Program-made: the position numbers and the translations under genes
Part shown: in pieces, positions 10,081 through 20,110 of the stretch
How positions within the stretch are numbered: position 1 is the stretch's first letter
Layout of the letters: each line of letters opens with the position of its first letter
Assembly: GCA_963763495.1 (NCBI GenBank)
Contig: CAVXOY010000017.1
Location: forward strand, 92,607 to 156,606
Length of the DNA stretch: 64,000 bases
Reading direction: 5' to 3'
DNA from: DAOUEO01 sp963763495
Lineage (GTDB): Bacteria > Chloroflexota > Dehalococcoidia > DSTF01 > JALHUB01
Notes under the pieces: generated by a model
Seen by the model: only the letters and a program-made list of their open reading frames with translations
What the model was told of the DNA's origin: nothing
Database searches by the model: none

Positions 10081-10678
10081 TTGAACGTCACGGGCATCAT
10101 CCTGGCCGGCGGCAAGAGCAGCCGCTTAGGCCGCGATAAGGCGTCGGAATCGGTGAACGGGAAGCCGCTGCTCCAATGGGTGACGGACCGGCTGGAGCAG
10201 GTCGCGGCCGAGATCGTCGTCGTGAAGGCGGCCGGACAGCAACTCCCACCCCTCGCCACGCGCCTGCCTCTGACGGTGGCAGAGGACATCTTGCCGGAGC
10301 ACGGCCCTTTGGCGGGCATCCACAGCGGCCTGCAGAGCGCCTCCCACGACCTGTCCGTCGCCGTTGGCTGCGACATGCCGCTGCTGTGCGTCCCCCTGCT
10401 GCACGAGCTTTGCCGTCTGGCCGAGGGCTACGACGTGGTGATGCCGACACGCAAAGGCCGACCCCAGCCGTTGCACGCGGTCTACCGGAGAAAGCTGCGT
10501 CGAGGCGATCGAGAAGGAGCTGCGGGCGGGCCACCTGAAGGTGATCAGCTTCCTCGACGCCGTCCGCGTGCGCTACGTCGGCGAGGATGAATGGGCACCC
10601 TTCGACAGCGAGGGGCTATCGTTCTTCAACGTGAACTCGGATGACGATCTTCGCCAAGCGGCGCTGCTCCTGAAGTAG
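10081..10678 (+). CDS. mobA: Molybdenum cofactor guanylyltransferase MobA, one frameshift
   Basis: Attaches GMP to molybdopterin to make the guanine dinucleotide cofactor used by FdhA. The start shows the nucleotidyltransferase signature GIILAGGKSSRLGRDKA, followed by PEHGPLAGIHSGL and VAVGCDMPLL (metal-binding Asp), and late GRPQPLHAVY. I chose TTG 10081, with TTGAGGAA upstream, because homology begins immediately after it. The frame breaks at about 10495, where a GAAAGC has one A too many; it resumes at CVEAIEKELRAG and ends at 10678 with about 199 residues, normal for MobA. It is the last gene of the formate dehydrogenase operon, 20 bases after fdhD. Confidence 0.9.
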
Positions 10679-10697
10679 CCAGAGGGTCGGGCTTCCG

Positions 10698-10716
10698 TTG
10701 ACAGCGGCGCTACAAT
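10698..10716 (+). promoter_or_regulatory. Promoter-like motif TTGACA-N7-TACAAT upstream of the esterase gene
   Basis: Perfect -35-type and near-perfect -10-type hexamers separated by only 7 bases, 41 bases before the TTG start. The same arrangement recurs at 11768 and, on the minus strand, at 21849. Confidence 0.5.
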
Positions 10717-10757
10717 AACAGCAGTCCCCCGCCGATCCTGATCTCAGGAGACGTGAC

Positions 10758-11771
10758 TTGGCATCGCACCTGAAGCACGGCATCCTGTTCCTTATCCTGG
10801 CCCTCGCGGTCGCGCTGACGGGGCAGCCGGTCGCCGCCGACGGCATCCGCTATCGCGACGAGGTCTTCCCCACCGTCACGGTCGCTCACGACATCGCCTA
10901 CGGTCAGGCAATCGACGAGTACGGGCTGCCGGAGACGCTTTACCTCGACCTCTACCAGCCCAGCGGCGACACGGAGCCGCTGCGCCCCGCCTTCGTCTGG
11001 ATCCACGGCGGCGGCTTCACCGGCGGCGACAAGGTGGGCGGCCTCGATGTCGAGATCGCCACCCGCTTCGCCAAACGCGGTTACGTCACCACCTCGATCA
11101 ACTACCGGCTGCGTGAGGGCGAATACTTCGAGCCCGGCGACCCCGACCTGCTGCTGGCCATCTTGGACGCCCAGCACGACGCCCAGGCCTCCGTCCGCTG
11201 GCTGCGCGCCAACGCCGCCACCTACGACATCGATCCCGACCGCATCGCTGTGGGCGGGACCTCCGCTGGCGCGATCACCTCCCTATTCGTCACCTACAAC
11301 TCCGCTGACCCCGGCGACAGCGGCAATCCGGGCTACCCGTCCGACACCAGCGCCTGCGTCGACGTTTCCGGCGCGACGGCCGTCGTGCTGATGGATGCGG
11401 GAGAGCCGCCGGTGCTGGTGGTGCACGGGGTAGAGGACACGCGCGTCCTGTACAGCAGCGCTCTGGCCATTGTCGCCCGCGCCGCCGAGGTGGGGATACC
11501 GGCGGAGTTCCACTCCCTGGAGGGAATCGGCCACGGCGTGTGGACGCTGTACAAGGAGGACATCATCCTCTGGACCGCGAACTTCCTCTACGTCCACGTC
11601 ATCGACCCGCCGCCCGTCGGGGGGATAGCGGAGCATCCGCAAATCGAGCCCGATGCGGCTACCGGCGGGAGCGGAGCATCGACGGCCGTCGCCATCGGAG
11701 GCATCTTAGCCGTCAGCGCACTGCTGCTGGCGGCGGGAGGGCTGCTCGCGTTCCAGCGACGCAGAGCTTGA
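10758..11771 (+). CDS. Secreted alpha/beta-hydrolase (esterase/lipase family), C-terminally anchored
   Basis: Predicted extracellular serine hydrolase of the carboxylesterase/acetyl-esterase type. A signal peptide (FLILALAVALTG, cleavage near VAADG) is followed by the oxyanion-hole HGGGF segment, the nucleophile motif GGTSAGA, the acid Asp in HGVEDTRV and the catalytic His in GIGHGVW. The C-terminus carries PVGGIAEHPQ, a Ser/Gly linker, a hydrophobic helix and FQRRRA, a layout like sorting or anchoring signals. The start is TTG 10758 with AGGAG seven bases upstream. 337 residues, intact. The same VGGIAEH tail ends the RCC1-like protein next door, so both are probably displayed on the cell surface. 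Substrate unknown. Confidence 0.8.
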   Translation: MASHLKHGILFLILALAVALTGQPVAADGIRYRDEVFPTVTVAHDIAYGQAIDEYGLPETLYLDLYQPSGDTEPLRPAFVWIHGGGFTGGDKVGGLDVEIATRFAKRGYVTTSINYRLREGEYFEPGDPDLLLAILDAQHDAQASVRWLRANAATYDIDPDRIAVGGTSAGAITSLFVTYNSADPGDSGNPGYPSDTSACVDVSGATAVVLMDAGEPPVLVVHGVEDTRVLYSSALAIVARAAEVGIPAEFHSLEGIGHGVWTLYKEDIILWTANFLYVHVIDPPPVGGIAEHPQIEPDAATGGSGASTAVAIGGILAVSALLLAAGGLLAFQRRRA

Positions 11772-11786
11772 CAAAGCCCGTATAAT
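11768..11786 (+). promoter_or_regulatory. Promoter-like motif TTGACA-N7-TATAAT upstream of the RCC1-like gene
   Basis: Both hexamers match the consensus exactly but are 7 rather than 17 bases apart. The motif overlaps the esterase stop codon and lies 59 bases before the next ATG. Confidence 0.5.
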
Positions 11787-11845
11787 ACGTTCGTAATCCA
11801 CAAGTCCGGCGCGACGCCGATCTGCACTCATCTGGAGGCGGGGAG

Positions 11846-13646
11846 ATGAGACATAAGCTTCTGCTTCTGGCAATCACGAGTGGATGCTTTCTGCTGATGC
11901 CGAGGGGAACGGAGGCCGGGCCCATTGGTGCCTTCACCCAGGTCAGCGCGGGCTTGGTGCACACCTGCGGGGTGAGGACGGACGGCACCGTGGCCTGCTG
12001 GGGACAACGACTACGGGCAGGCGACGCCGCCCGCCGGCACCTTCAGCCAGGTCAGCGCGGGCGACGACCACACCTGCGGGGTGAAGACGGACGGCACCCT
12101 CGCCTGCTGGGGGGAACGACGTACGGGCAGGCGACGCCGCCTGCCGGCACCTTCACCCAGGTCAGCGCGGGCGGTTGCGCACACCTGCGGGGTGAGGACC
12201 GACGGCACCGTGGCCTGCTGGGGGTGGAACGACTGACGGGGCAGGCGACGCCGCCCGCCGGCACCTTCACCCAGGTCAGCGCGGGCGTCGTTCACACCTG
12301 CGGGGTGAAGACGGACGGCACCGTCGCCTGCTGGGGGGACAACGACTACGGGCAGGCGACACCGCCCGCCGGCACCTTCACCCAGGTCAGCGCGGGCGGC
12401 TGTCACACCTGCGGGGTGAAGACGGACGGCACCCTGGCCTGCTGGGGGGACAACGACTACGGGCAGGCGACGCCGCCCGCCGGCACCTTCACCCAGGTCA
12501 GCGCGGGCGACCATCACACCTGCGGGGTGAGGACGGACGGCACCGCTGGCCTGCTGGGGGTACAACGACTACGGCCAGGCGACGCCGCCCGCCGGCACCT
12601 TCACCCAGGTCAGCGCGGGCGACTACCACACCTGCGGGGTGAAGACGGACGGCACCGTGGCCTGCTGGGGGGACAACACGCTACGGCCAGGCCACGCCCC
12701 CCGGCGGCACCTTCACCGCCAGGTCAGCGCGGGCGGCTATCACACCTGCGGGGTGCGGACCGATGGCACCCTCGCCTGCTGGGGACAACGACTATGGGCA
12801 GGCGACGCCCCCCGCCGGCACCTTCAGCCAGGTCAGCGCCGGCGATGACGCACAACTGCGGGGTGAAGACGGACGGGACCCTCGCCTGCTGGGGGGACAA
12901 CGACCTACGGGCAGGCGACGCCGCCCGCCGGCACCTTCAGCCAGGTCAGCGCGGGCGGCTACTCACACCTGCGCGGTGAGGACGGACGGCACCCTCGCCT
13001 GCTGGGGGTGGAACGACTACGGGCAGGCAACGCCCCCCGCCGGCACCTTCACCCAGGTCAGCGCGGGCCTGTATCACACCTGCGGGGTGAGGACGGACGG
13101 CACCCTGGCCTGCTGGGGGAGGAACGACTACGGGCAAGGCGACAGCCCCCCGACGGCACTTTCAGCCAAATTAGCGGGGGCGGTTACTTTACCTGCGGGG
13201 TGCGGACGGACGGCACCCTGGCCTGCTGGGGGGACGATACCTACGGGCAGGCGACGCCGCCCACCGGCACTTTCACCCATGTCAGCGCGGGCTATGGTCA
13301 CACCTGCGGGGTGCGGACGGACGGCACCCTAGCCTGCTGGGGGTGGAACGACGCGGGGCAGGCATCGCCACCCGAAGGAATATTCACCCAGGTCAGCGCG
13401 GGCTACGCTCACACCTGTGCGGTCAAAACGAACGGTCTCGTCCTCTGCTGGGGGTTGAACGATAACGGGCAGGCCGCCGCCCCCGTCGGCGGGATAGCGG
13501 AGCACGCGCAGCTTGAGCCAGCCGCAGCATCCGACGCGCACGGCTCATCGGAGTCCAACGCCCTCGCTCTTGCGGGAATCGCAGCCGTTGGCGCGCTGTT
13601 GCTGGCGGCGGGCGCCTGGGGCATGAGGAGGAGGCGGGCAGGCTAG
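11846..13646 (+). CDS. Secreted RCC1-like beta-propeller repeat protein with C-terminal anchor, many frameshifts
   Basis: Signal peptide (LLLLAITSGCFLL), then about fourteen copies of a 37-residue unit of the form GTFTQVSAG..HTCGV+TDGTVACWG.N.YGQATPPA, the short RCC1-type propeller repeat with conserved CWG and two Cys per unit. The end reads PVGGIAEHAQLEP, a Ser-rich stretch, a hydrophobic helix and RRRRAG. Frame breaks occur in nearly every unit from 11995 to about 13150, mostly where the six-G run of CTGCTGGGGGG varies; from about 13150 the frame is clean. The joined product is roughly 600 residues. Known relatives are surface or secreted proteins of unknown ligand. It is followed 14 bases later by the caspase-like gene. 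Repeat family is certain, function not. Confidence 0.82.
11927..13486 (+). repeat. Tandem 111-base repeats, about 14 units (coding)
   Basis: Unit of about 111 bases encoding the 37-residue RCC1-like blade. The core CACCTGCGGGGTG recurs near 11962, 12072, 12186, 12296, 12406, 12517, 12630, 12742, 12852, 12968, 13078, 13192, 13302 and 13412. Middle units are nearly identical at the DNA level, while the last four diverge, which points to recent expansion of the centre. Copy number may be affected by assembly. Confidence 0.9.
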
Positions 13647-13659
13647 CGGGCCGTAAAGC

Positions 13660-14472
13660 ATGAGCCGCTACACAAGGCTTCCCCGGAAAGGCGCGGCTGA
13701 GCCCTCCTCTAGACGGAGATGGAAGGCTGCGTTCGCTATCATCTTCGCCGTTGTCATCCTGTTCGCTGCGGCTGTGGTCGGGGCGGTTCTCCTCCTGCGT
13801 AGCGACGGCGGACCGTCCTCACCCAAAGCCGCCATCGTCGACCAGCTAAGCCTCAACGAGCCCAACCCGGGGTTCGTCCAGAGCGTCACCGCCACGCTCC
13901 AGGAAATGGGCTACACCGTCGACTACTTCTCCGGCGAGTATGCCACCGTCGACCTCTTCCGCATCCTGCCGGAGCGCGGCTACGACCTGCTCATCCTCCG
14001 CGTGCACTCGGCGCGGGTCAAGGAGTCGCGCGAGGGGGCGCTCACCGAGGAGGTGGCGCTGTTCAGCGGCGAGGCCTACGACGAGAGCAAGTACCAGCAG
14101 GAGCAGTGGTCGTACCGCCTCGACGTGGCCCGCTATCACAACGCCCAGGGAGAGGAGACGCTCGTCTTCGGCATCGGGCCCGACTTCATCCGCGACAGCA
14201 TGAAGGGCCGCTTCAAGGGTACGACGGTGATAATGATGGGCTGCGACGGTCTCAGCTCGGACACGGCAGCGGCGGCGTTCGTCGACAAGGGGGCGAGCGC
14301 CGTCGCTAGTTGGAGCGGGCCGGTCTCCGCCGCCCACACGGACGCGGCGACGGAGTCGCTGGTGCGGCGGCTGGTGGTGGACGGCCTCGACGCGCAGCAG
14401 GCGGTGGTCCAGACAGCCGGCGAACTTGGGCCCGACCCGTCCTACGGCAGCACGCTGCTGGTCTATCCATAG
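13660..14472 (+). CDS. Membrane-anchored protein with a putative caspase/CHAT-like fold
   Basis: 270 residues, intact. A basic N-terminus (residues 1-22) and one hydrophobic helix (about 24-46) put the rest outside the cell. The outer domain alternates predicted strands and helices: AAIVDQLSL, YTVDYF, YDLLILRVHS (His116), LVFGIGP, TVIMMGCDG (Cys195), then AAAAFVDKGASAVASWSGPV. The His and Cys at the ends of successive strands, followed by the segment with GASAVA, resemble the catalytic dyad and C-terminal part of CHAT, gingipain and caspase families. That assignment is from pattern only. It lies 14 bases after the RCC1-like gene and probably shares its transcript. It could also be a non-catalytic Rossmann-like domain. 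Confidence 0.6.
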   Translation: MSRYTRLPRKGAAEPSSRRRWKAAFAIIFAVVILFAAAVVGAVLLLRSDGGPSSPKAAIVDQLSLNEPNPGFVQSVTATLQEMGYTVDYFSGEYATVDLFRILPERGYDLLILRVHSARVKESREGALTEEVALFSGEAYDESKYQQEQWSYRLDVARYHNAQGEETLVFGIGPDFIRDSMKGRFKGTTVIMMGCDGLSSDTAAAAFVDKGASAVASWSGPVSAAHTDAATESLVRRLVVDGLDAQQAVVQTAGELGPDPSYGSTLLVYP

Positions 14473-14514
14473 GACTGTCATCCCTCGCCGCGAGCGCTCA
14501 AGCGCCCGACCCTC

Positions 14515-14520
14515 TATAAT
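14515..14520 (+). promoter_or_regulatory. Perfect -10 box TATAAT close to the glutaminyl cyclase start
   Basis: TATAAT ends 10 bases before ATG 14530, so transcription would begin at or almost at the start codon, suggesting a leaderless or near-leaderless transcript. No -35 match was found at a standard distance. Confidence 0.4.
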
Positions 14521-14529
14521 GCCATCAGA

Positions 14530-15282
14530 ATGAGAACCGCCATCCTCCTACGCTGCCGCCCTGCTCCTCTCAGTCGCCATCGTCGCCTGCAGCGACTCCG
14601 GGTCGCCGAGCCACAGGCAGCGTCGAGCTTGTCGATTCGCTGCCCCACGAGGGGAACGCCTGGGCCGAGGGACTGCTGGTAAGCGAGGGCATTCTCTGGG
14701 AGAGCACGGGGCTCAAGGGAGAGTCGGAGGTGCGCGGCCTCGACAAAGCGACCGGCGCGTGCTGTGGGCCGTCCCCAACCCGCAGGGCTTCTTCGGCGAG
14801 GGGCTGGTGCGCGCCTTCGGCAAGACGTACCTGCTCAGCTACCAGGAGGGCCAAGCCTACCTCTTCGACCGCGACGCCGCGCAGCCCTACGAGCCGTTTG
14901 CCCGCTACGAGGGCGAAGGCTGGGGCCTGACGGCGACGGACGAGTACCTCATCAACTCGAACGGCAGCGCCACCCTGTACTACCGCGACCCGGAGACGTT
15001 CGAGATCGTGCGCGAGGTGCCCATCCAGTACGAGGGGGCAGCCGGTGGAGCGTCTCAACGAGCTGGAGTTCGACGGGACGTACGTCTGGGCGAACCAGTG
15101 GCAGACCCGCTACGTTTACCGCATCAAGGAGAGCGACCCGTCGCAGGTCACGCGCTTCGAGCTGCCGCCGGATGTCTGCCCGGGCGGCACGCCGAACGGC
15201 ATCGCCTGGGACGAGGAAGAGGATCGTCTTCTACCTCACCGGCCAGAGGTGCCCCGATATCTGGAAGGTGCGATTCCGCTAG
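14530..15282 (+). CDS. Glutaminyl-peptide cyclotransferase (plant-type), lipoprotein, several frameshifts
   Basis: Enzyme that cyclises N-terminal Gln of exported proteins to pyroglutamate. The family pattern is clear: WAEGLL, LWESTGLKGESEVRGLD, LWAVPNPQGFFGEGL, TYLLSYQEGQAYLFD, GEGWGLTATDEYLINSNGS, LNELEFDGTYVWANQW and GTPNGIAWD, ending at 15282. The N-terminus, once one break is joined, gives LLLSVAIVACSDSG, a lipobox, so the enzyme is probably attached outside the membrane. Breaks are near 14553, 14610, 14757, 15040 and 15225. About 250 residues. It follows the caspase-like gene by 57 bases with its own TATAAT box. It may act on the secreted proteins encoded beside it, which is speculation. 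Confidence 0.82.
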
Positions 15283-15445
15283 CCGCGGGCGGCGTCAGGC
15301 CGGTCAGATCCCAGAGTCCTCTGTAGGTAACGCGGTAGCTCCGATGTCGCACCACCGGCGCCGAATCCGCTCACGCGTCGGGCTTCAAGCAACACCATTT
15401 CCGCGTATCCTACCCGCAGAGGCCCGACGGAGCAATAAACCCCTC

Positions 15446-18400
15446 CTAGGCGTCGGGAGGCTTGAACTCGCGCGGCAGAGTGATCGTGAAGGTCGCGCCC
15501 TGGCCGGGGCGGCTCTTCACGCTGATCTCCCCGCCGTGCTGCTCAACCGTTCGGCGCACGACGGTGAGGCCGAGGCCGATCCCTCTCAGCTTGGTGGTGA
15601 ACATGGGCTCGAATATCCTGTCGAGGCTTTCTGGTGCAATGCCCTCACCGTCGTCAGCGAAGACGATCTCCACGCGATCGCCGGACTGATGAGTCCTGAC
15701 GTTGAGCTTGCCTCCTCGCGGCATAGCCTGAACGGCGTTGGTGATCACGTTGAGGAAGGCTCGCCCCAGGCGCTCCTCGTCGCAGACAACCGGTGGCAGA
15801 TCGACGCCGAGCCTACGCATGACGCGGACGTTGGCGGGTATTTGCGCCCGCTCCAGAGCCAGGGTGACGACGGCGTTGATGCTGCACGCTGCCGGAAGGA
15901 GCGGCGGCGCCTGTGGCAAACTCCAGGATATCCTCGATCACCGTCTTGGCGCTGGTAACCTCTCGCCCGATAATGGCGACGTGCTTCTGGGCCTTGGGAT
16001 CCGTTATCTGCGCCTGATTTCCCAGGAAGTACACGGAGTTGCTGATTACGCCGAGAGGGTTGCGCAGCTCGTGGTCAGGGTGGCCGCCATCTGTTCGAGG
16101 GCGCGCACCATACGTCGCAGCTCGGCGGCCCGCACCTGTTCAGCACGCAACTGCTGCGCCTTATCCTCCGCTTCCCTTCGCTCGGTGATATCCTCCACGG
16201 TGCCGACCCGAGCGCTCACTTGGCCCTCCAGAGGCGAAAGCGGGATCGTGCGCGCGCGTAGCCACCGTGTCGCTCCTTGCGGAGTGACAATGCGGAACTC
16301 GGCAATGAACTCCTTCCCTTCGGCGATTGCCTTTGTCCTTTCCACGAGAAGCGCTTCGTTGTCATCAGGATGGACGGACTTCACCCACCCGAATCCCCGG
16401 AGTTCCTGGCTGGGCAACCCGTAGATCGCCAGCAAGCGCTCATTGGAGTAGACCAGCCCATCCTACTGTCCACCAGCATGATGCCGATGGGCGCGGCGGT
16501 GGCCAGGGTTCGGAATCGCTCCTCGCTCTCCCGCAGCGCCTCCTCCGCCTGCTTGCGTTCGGTGTTATCACGTTGAACACTCTCGGAAGCGCGGCCTCGA
16601 CTGCTTGAGCGTCTCCTCCGCCTGCTTGCGCTCGGTGATACGGTGCCGACTAACGCCAGCGGCCGACCGTCGTCGCCGCGGACGAGGGCGCGGCTCTCGC
16701 TGAACCAGCGGTACTGGCCGTCCTTGCGCCGCCAGCGGAACCCTTTCCGTAGAGCTATGCGAGATCGAGCCCTACGGCCAAGTAACTCATCGAGTTGTCG
16801 CCTGTACTGAGACCAGTCCTCAGGGTGAACCCGGCGACGGACACCCCGGATCCCCAGGCCGGCGAACTCTTCGGGGGTGAAGCCGGACAGGGGAAGCACC
16901 GATGGGCTGACATATTCGAAGGTGTTGGACATCCAGCGTCAGATCTGTACACCATGATCGGACGAGACCTCCAGCACCCGGCGGAAGCGTTGCTCGCTCT
17001 CCCGCAGCGCCTCCTCGGCCAGCTTGCGCTCAGTGATGTCACGGGCACTGCCCACTCTGGCGATGGGCTTCCCTTCTCGAGTCGCGGATCAGCACGCCGT
17101 AGTCGCTAAGCCAGTAGTACTCGCCGGTCTTCTTCTTCCAGCGGTATTCGATCGTGGCGCCCGCTTCGTCGTCCAGGGTGTTGTCTAGGAATCTCCTTAT
17201 GAAGCCCCGGAGCCGTTCCCTGTCCTCAGGATGGAATCTCTCGAGGACTCCTGCGAACCCCATGGCGGCAAACTCCTCGGTCGTAAACCCGGACATGGAG
17301 AGAACCGATGGGCTGACGTAGTCGTAGGCACGGTCTGGAAGGTTGAGCTTGTAGATGAAGTCGCGCGACACGTCGAGGACGTCGCGGAAGCGTTTCTCGC
17401 TCTGCCGCAGCGCCTCCTCGCCCGCTTGCGCTCGGTGATGTCGTTGGCAATCGCCAACAAGCGAAGCCGTCACCCCCAACCTCGAATCCCTACCGAATGA
17501 CATATCGATATCGCGCTTTCCTCCGGACTTGGTGGAGCATCCCCACTGTCAATCGCACCAATTCGGAACCTCCCTGCTCCGTAATCGTCTCCAGCACCCT
17601 CTGTCGATCAGACGGGTCAGCCCATAATCCAAGTTCAAGCGCTGTATGTCCTACGACCTCTTCTGCGGCTATACCCCAGTGACCGCAGCGAAACTGTCAT
17701 TGGCATCGACTGATCTGTGCGTCGCGCATTCTGATGATACCGATGCCCAGAGGGGCTGGCATGCGAAGACCCTTGGAGAACCGCTCTTCTGATTGCCGCA
17801 GCGCCTCCTCCGCCCGCTTGCGCTCAGTGACATCACTGACCATTCCCAGGATGCAGGGCTCACCACCGATGTCCACCATCACAAATGAGGTAAGCGTGTC
17901 ACGTATCTCACCCGATCTCCGGCGAACTTTGCTTTCGAAGTCACGAACCACTCCTTCTTGGGAAAGCGTCTGTAGCATCAGATCACGATCGCTCGGCTCC
18001 GGCCACAGATCGAGTTCTCCGGGGGTTCGGCCTATGACCTCTTCGCGGCTGTGTCCGACTAACTCCAGGAAGCTCTCATTGACATCGATGAATTGCCTAT
18101 CGCTAATCCTGGAAATAGCAGATGCCAATGGGGGCGGTGTGAAACACCTTGGAGAACCGCTGCTCTGACCGGCGCAAGGCCTCTTCCGCCTGCCTCTGCT
18201 CCGTCACGTCCCAGCTCATCGTCAGCAGGCAGGGCTCGCCATCAAGCTCGATCATCACCGCTGACACGTGCGCCCAGAGAGTGCCGCCCGTCTTTCCCCG
18301 AACCTCGACTTCAAGATCGCTGATCGCGGCCCCTGCCTGCAGCGCCTGGACCATCTTTTCGCGATCGGTGCTGTCAGTCCATATGCCATGCTCCGCCGCG

Positions 18401-18929
18401 CTGCGGCCGACGACCTCCTCTCGGCTGCGGCCCAGCGCCTCGAGCAGGGTGTCATTCACGTCAATGATCCGTCCGTCGCGCATGCTGCTGATGGCGATGC
18501 CCAGGGCACTAGAGTGGAAGACCTTGGAGAACCGCTCCTCGCTCTCCCGCAGCGCCTCTTCCGCCTGCTTACGCTCGGTGATGTCGATGTGCTGGATCAC
18601 CGCGTTCGTGACTCTTCCAGCGGCGTCCCGTATCGGGAAAATAGCGACGTCGAGAATGACGGACGCCGTCCGCTGGAAGGTCAGCCCCTCCAACCGCGAA
18701 GTATCATACTCGAGTTCAAACCGGACAGCCCTTCCTTCCCTGAAGACGGCCTCTACCAGAGGGAGAAGCCCTTGTCCCTCCACAATGCTATCTTGGAGCA
18801 CGTTATACTTGCCGACGACTTCATCCTCCGTGATGTTCAGCAGGTCACAGCAGGCTTGATTCAGTCTGATAAGCGTGCCGTTCTCGTCGGAAATGCGAGG
18901 GGCAGACGGGCTCTGACCAGATCATCCAT
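15446..18929 (-). CDS. Multi-PAS sensor histidine kinase (seven PAS domains), many frameshifts
   Basis: Soluble or peripheral sensor kinase without visible membrane helices. Reading from 18929: PAS (SDENGTLIRLN), PAS (SSMRDGRIIDVND), PAS (SDRQFIDVNESFLELVG), PAS (PAPLGIGIIRMRD), PAS (DVSRDFIYKLNLPD), PAS (SNTFEYVSPSVLPLSGF), PAS (ATAAPIGIMLVDS), each linked by EEALR(E/Q)SEERF-type coiled linkers; then the phospho-accepting His in HELRNPLGVISNS near 16070 and an HATPase domain with NVITNAVQAM, DDGEGI and GIGLGLTVVRRTVEQHGG. Breaks near 18105, 17700, 17495, 17045, 16930, 16440, 16070 and 15910 are probably errors. Three of the PAS units are close duplicates. ATG 18929 is the most likely start; the gene may be one with the PAS protein upstream. 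Signal sensed is unknown. Confidence 0.78.
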
Positions 18930-19066
18930 ATATCCGAAGATGCCCCGATTGCTCGGCAGCGCCTCCTAGCACGTATGCCTAGCGCCCTTGCCGTATCACT
19001 GCAAACGCCGGGGACGGTGAGCGAAGATGTCGGACGATCCGCTCCTTGACTGGCCAGTTCTCGCGA

Positions 19067-19875
19067 TCACGACCGGTTCCGCAACGCCTCTTCCGCTTGC
19101 TTGCGGCCGGGTAACATCACGGCTGACGGTAGAGGACAAGAGGGCCATACCCGGGAATCCGATAGGGCGCGAAGACGATGTCCCCGTAGCGCCAACTCCC
19201 ATCCTTCATCCCCCATCGGACATCGACCTGCCTGCTTGGCTTGCCCTGGAGCGCCTGCTCAAACCCCTCCTGCATGGCGGGCAGGTCTTCTCGGTGAATT
19301 TGATCCCATTTGTTGATGGCGGACAGCTCATCGCGGGAGAAGCCGAGGCTTCTTTCGGCCGCCGGGTTGGTGTAGAGAGCATGCCCTTGCGCATTCCACA
19401 CCGTGACCGCGTCGGTGAGGTTCTCAGCCAAGAGCCGGTACATCTCCTCGCTCTGCCGGAGCGCCTCCTCTGCCTGCTGAGCGGCGGTCACATCAAGCCA
19501 GGTACAGAGGTAACCGTCGAAGCGGCCTGTTTCATCACGCAGAGCATCGCAGTACACCTGGACCACCTTGTCCAGGCCGGGAGGTGTGGCACGATCCTCG
19601 ACGTGCTCGTGGGCCTGCATCTCCTGATAAAGCGGACAGCTCTTGGGAACTCTGTCCGTACCGTAGAAGAGACTCCAGGCCTTCCTGCCGATGATCTCGT
19701 CCCCGGGCTTGCCCAGGAGAGCGCTGAGGCCGCTATTCGCCCTCAATATCTTGTGGTGGCGGTCCTGCAGCGAGACGCCGTGGGTCATCGCATCCAGGCT
19801 CGGCGACCAGTAGCGGTCGACGAGAGAAGCAGCCGGCATCACCGCGACCTTTGGGACTTCTTGCTTCGTGCCCAT
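19067..19875 (-). CDS. PAS-PAS sensory protein, one frameshift (perhaps the N-terminus of the next kinase)
   Basis: About 269 residues with two PAS domains: THGVSLQDRHHKILRANSG with FYGTDRVPKSCPLY, and LTDAVTVWNAQGHALYTNPAAERSLGF with DGSWRYGDIVF. The first PAS has a CPLY segment of the kind found in redox or cofactor-binding PAS domains. It begins at ATG 19875 with GGAGGTGG upstream. After one break at about 19107 it ends with RKQAEEALRNRS and a TGA at 19067. That ending is the linker normally leading into another PAS, so the stop may itself be an error and the protein continuous with the seven-PAS kinase downstream. No effector domain is present if it really stops here. Confidence 0.65.
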
Positions 19876-20110
19876 CTTTCCACCTCCAGACGATTGAATG
19901 ACGGGAACGGCCGTGACAGCATGCGGGGTTGGAGGATAGAGGCCTCAGTAGCGTTGGAGGAGAGGAATCATCATGGGAAACCGCCAAAGTGGGTATTGCC
20001 ACGCAAGTGCGACCGCGAATAATAGCCGTAAACTAAACAGGCTATCGGAGGCGACAAGGATTTCCCGACATCCCGTGGGATAGCGTAGTTAACTGGTGGG
20101 GGATTGTCAA

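Noticed and set aside
12000..13150. Phase-variable switching of the RCC1-like gene through G runs as an established feature
   Set aside because: Similar indels affect housekeeping genes across the window, so error is the simpler explanation; kept only as a testable possibility.
11927..13486. CRISPR-like or non-coding tandem repeat array
   Set aside because: The units abut without unique spacers and encode a regular 37-residue RCC1-type blade; the period is a multiple of three.
15423..15457. Terminator of the PAS kinase (CCCGACG ... CGTCGGG)
   Set aside because: The arms straddle the stop codon with a long loop and no T run, so it is not convincing as a terminator.
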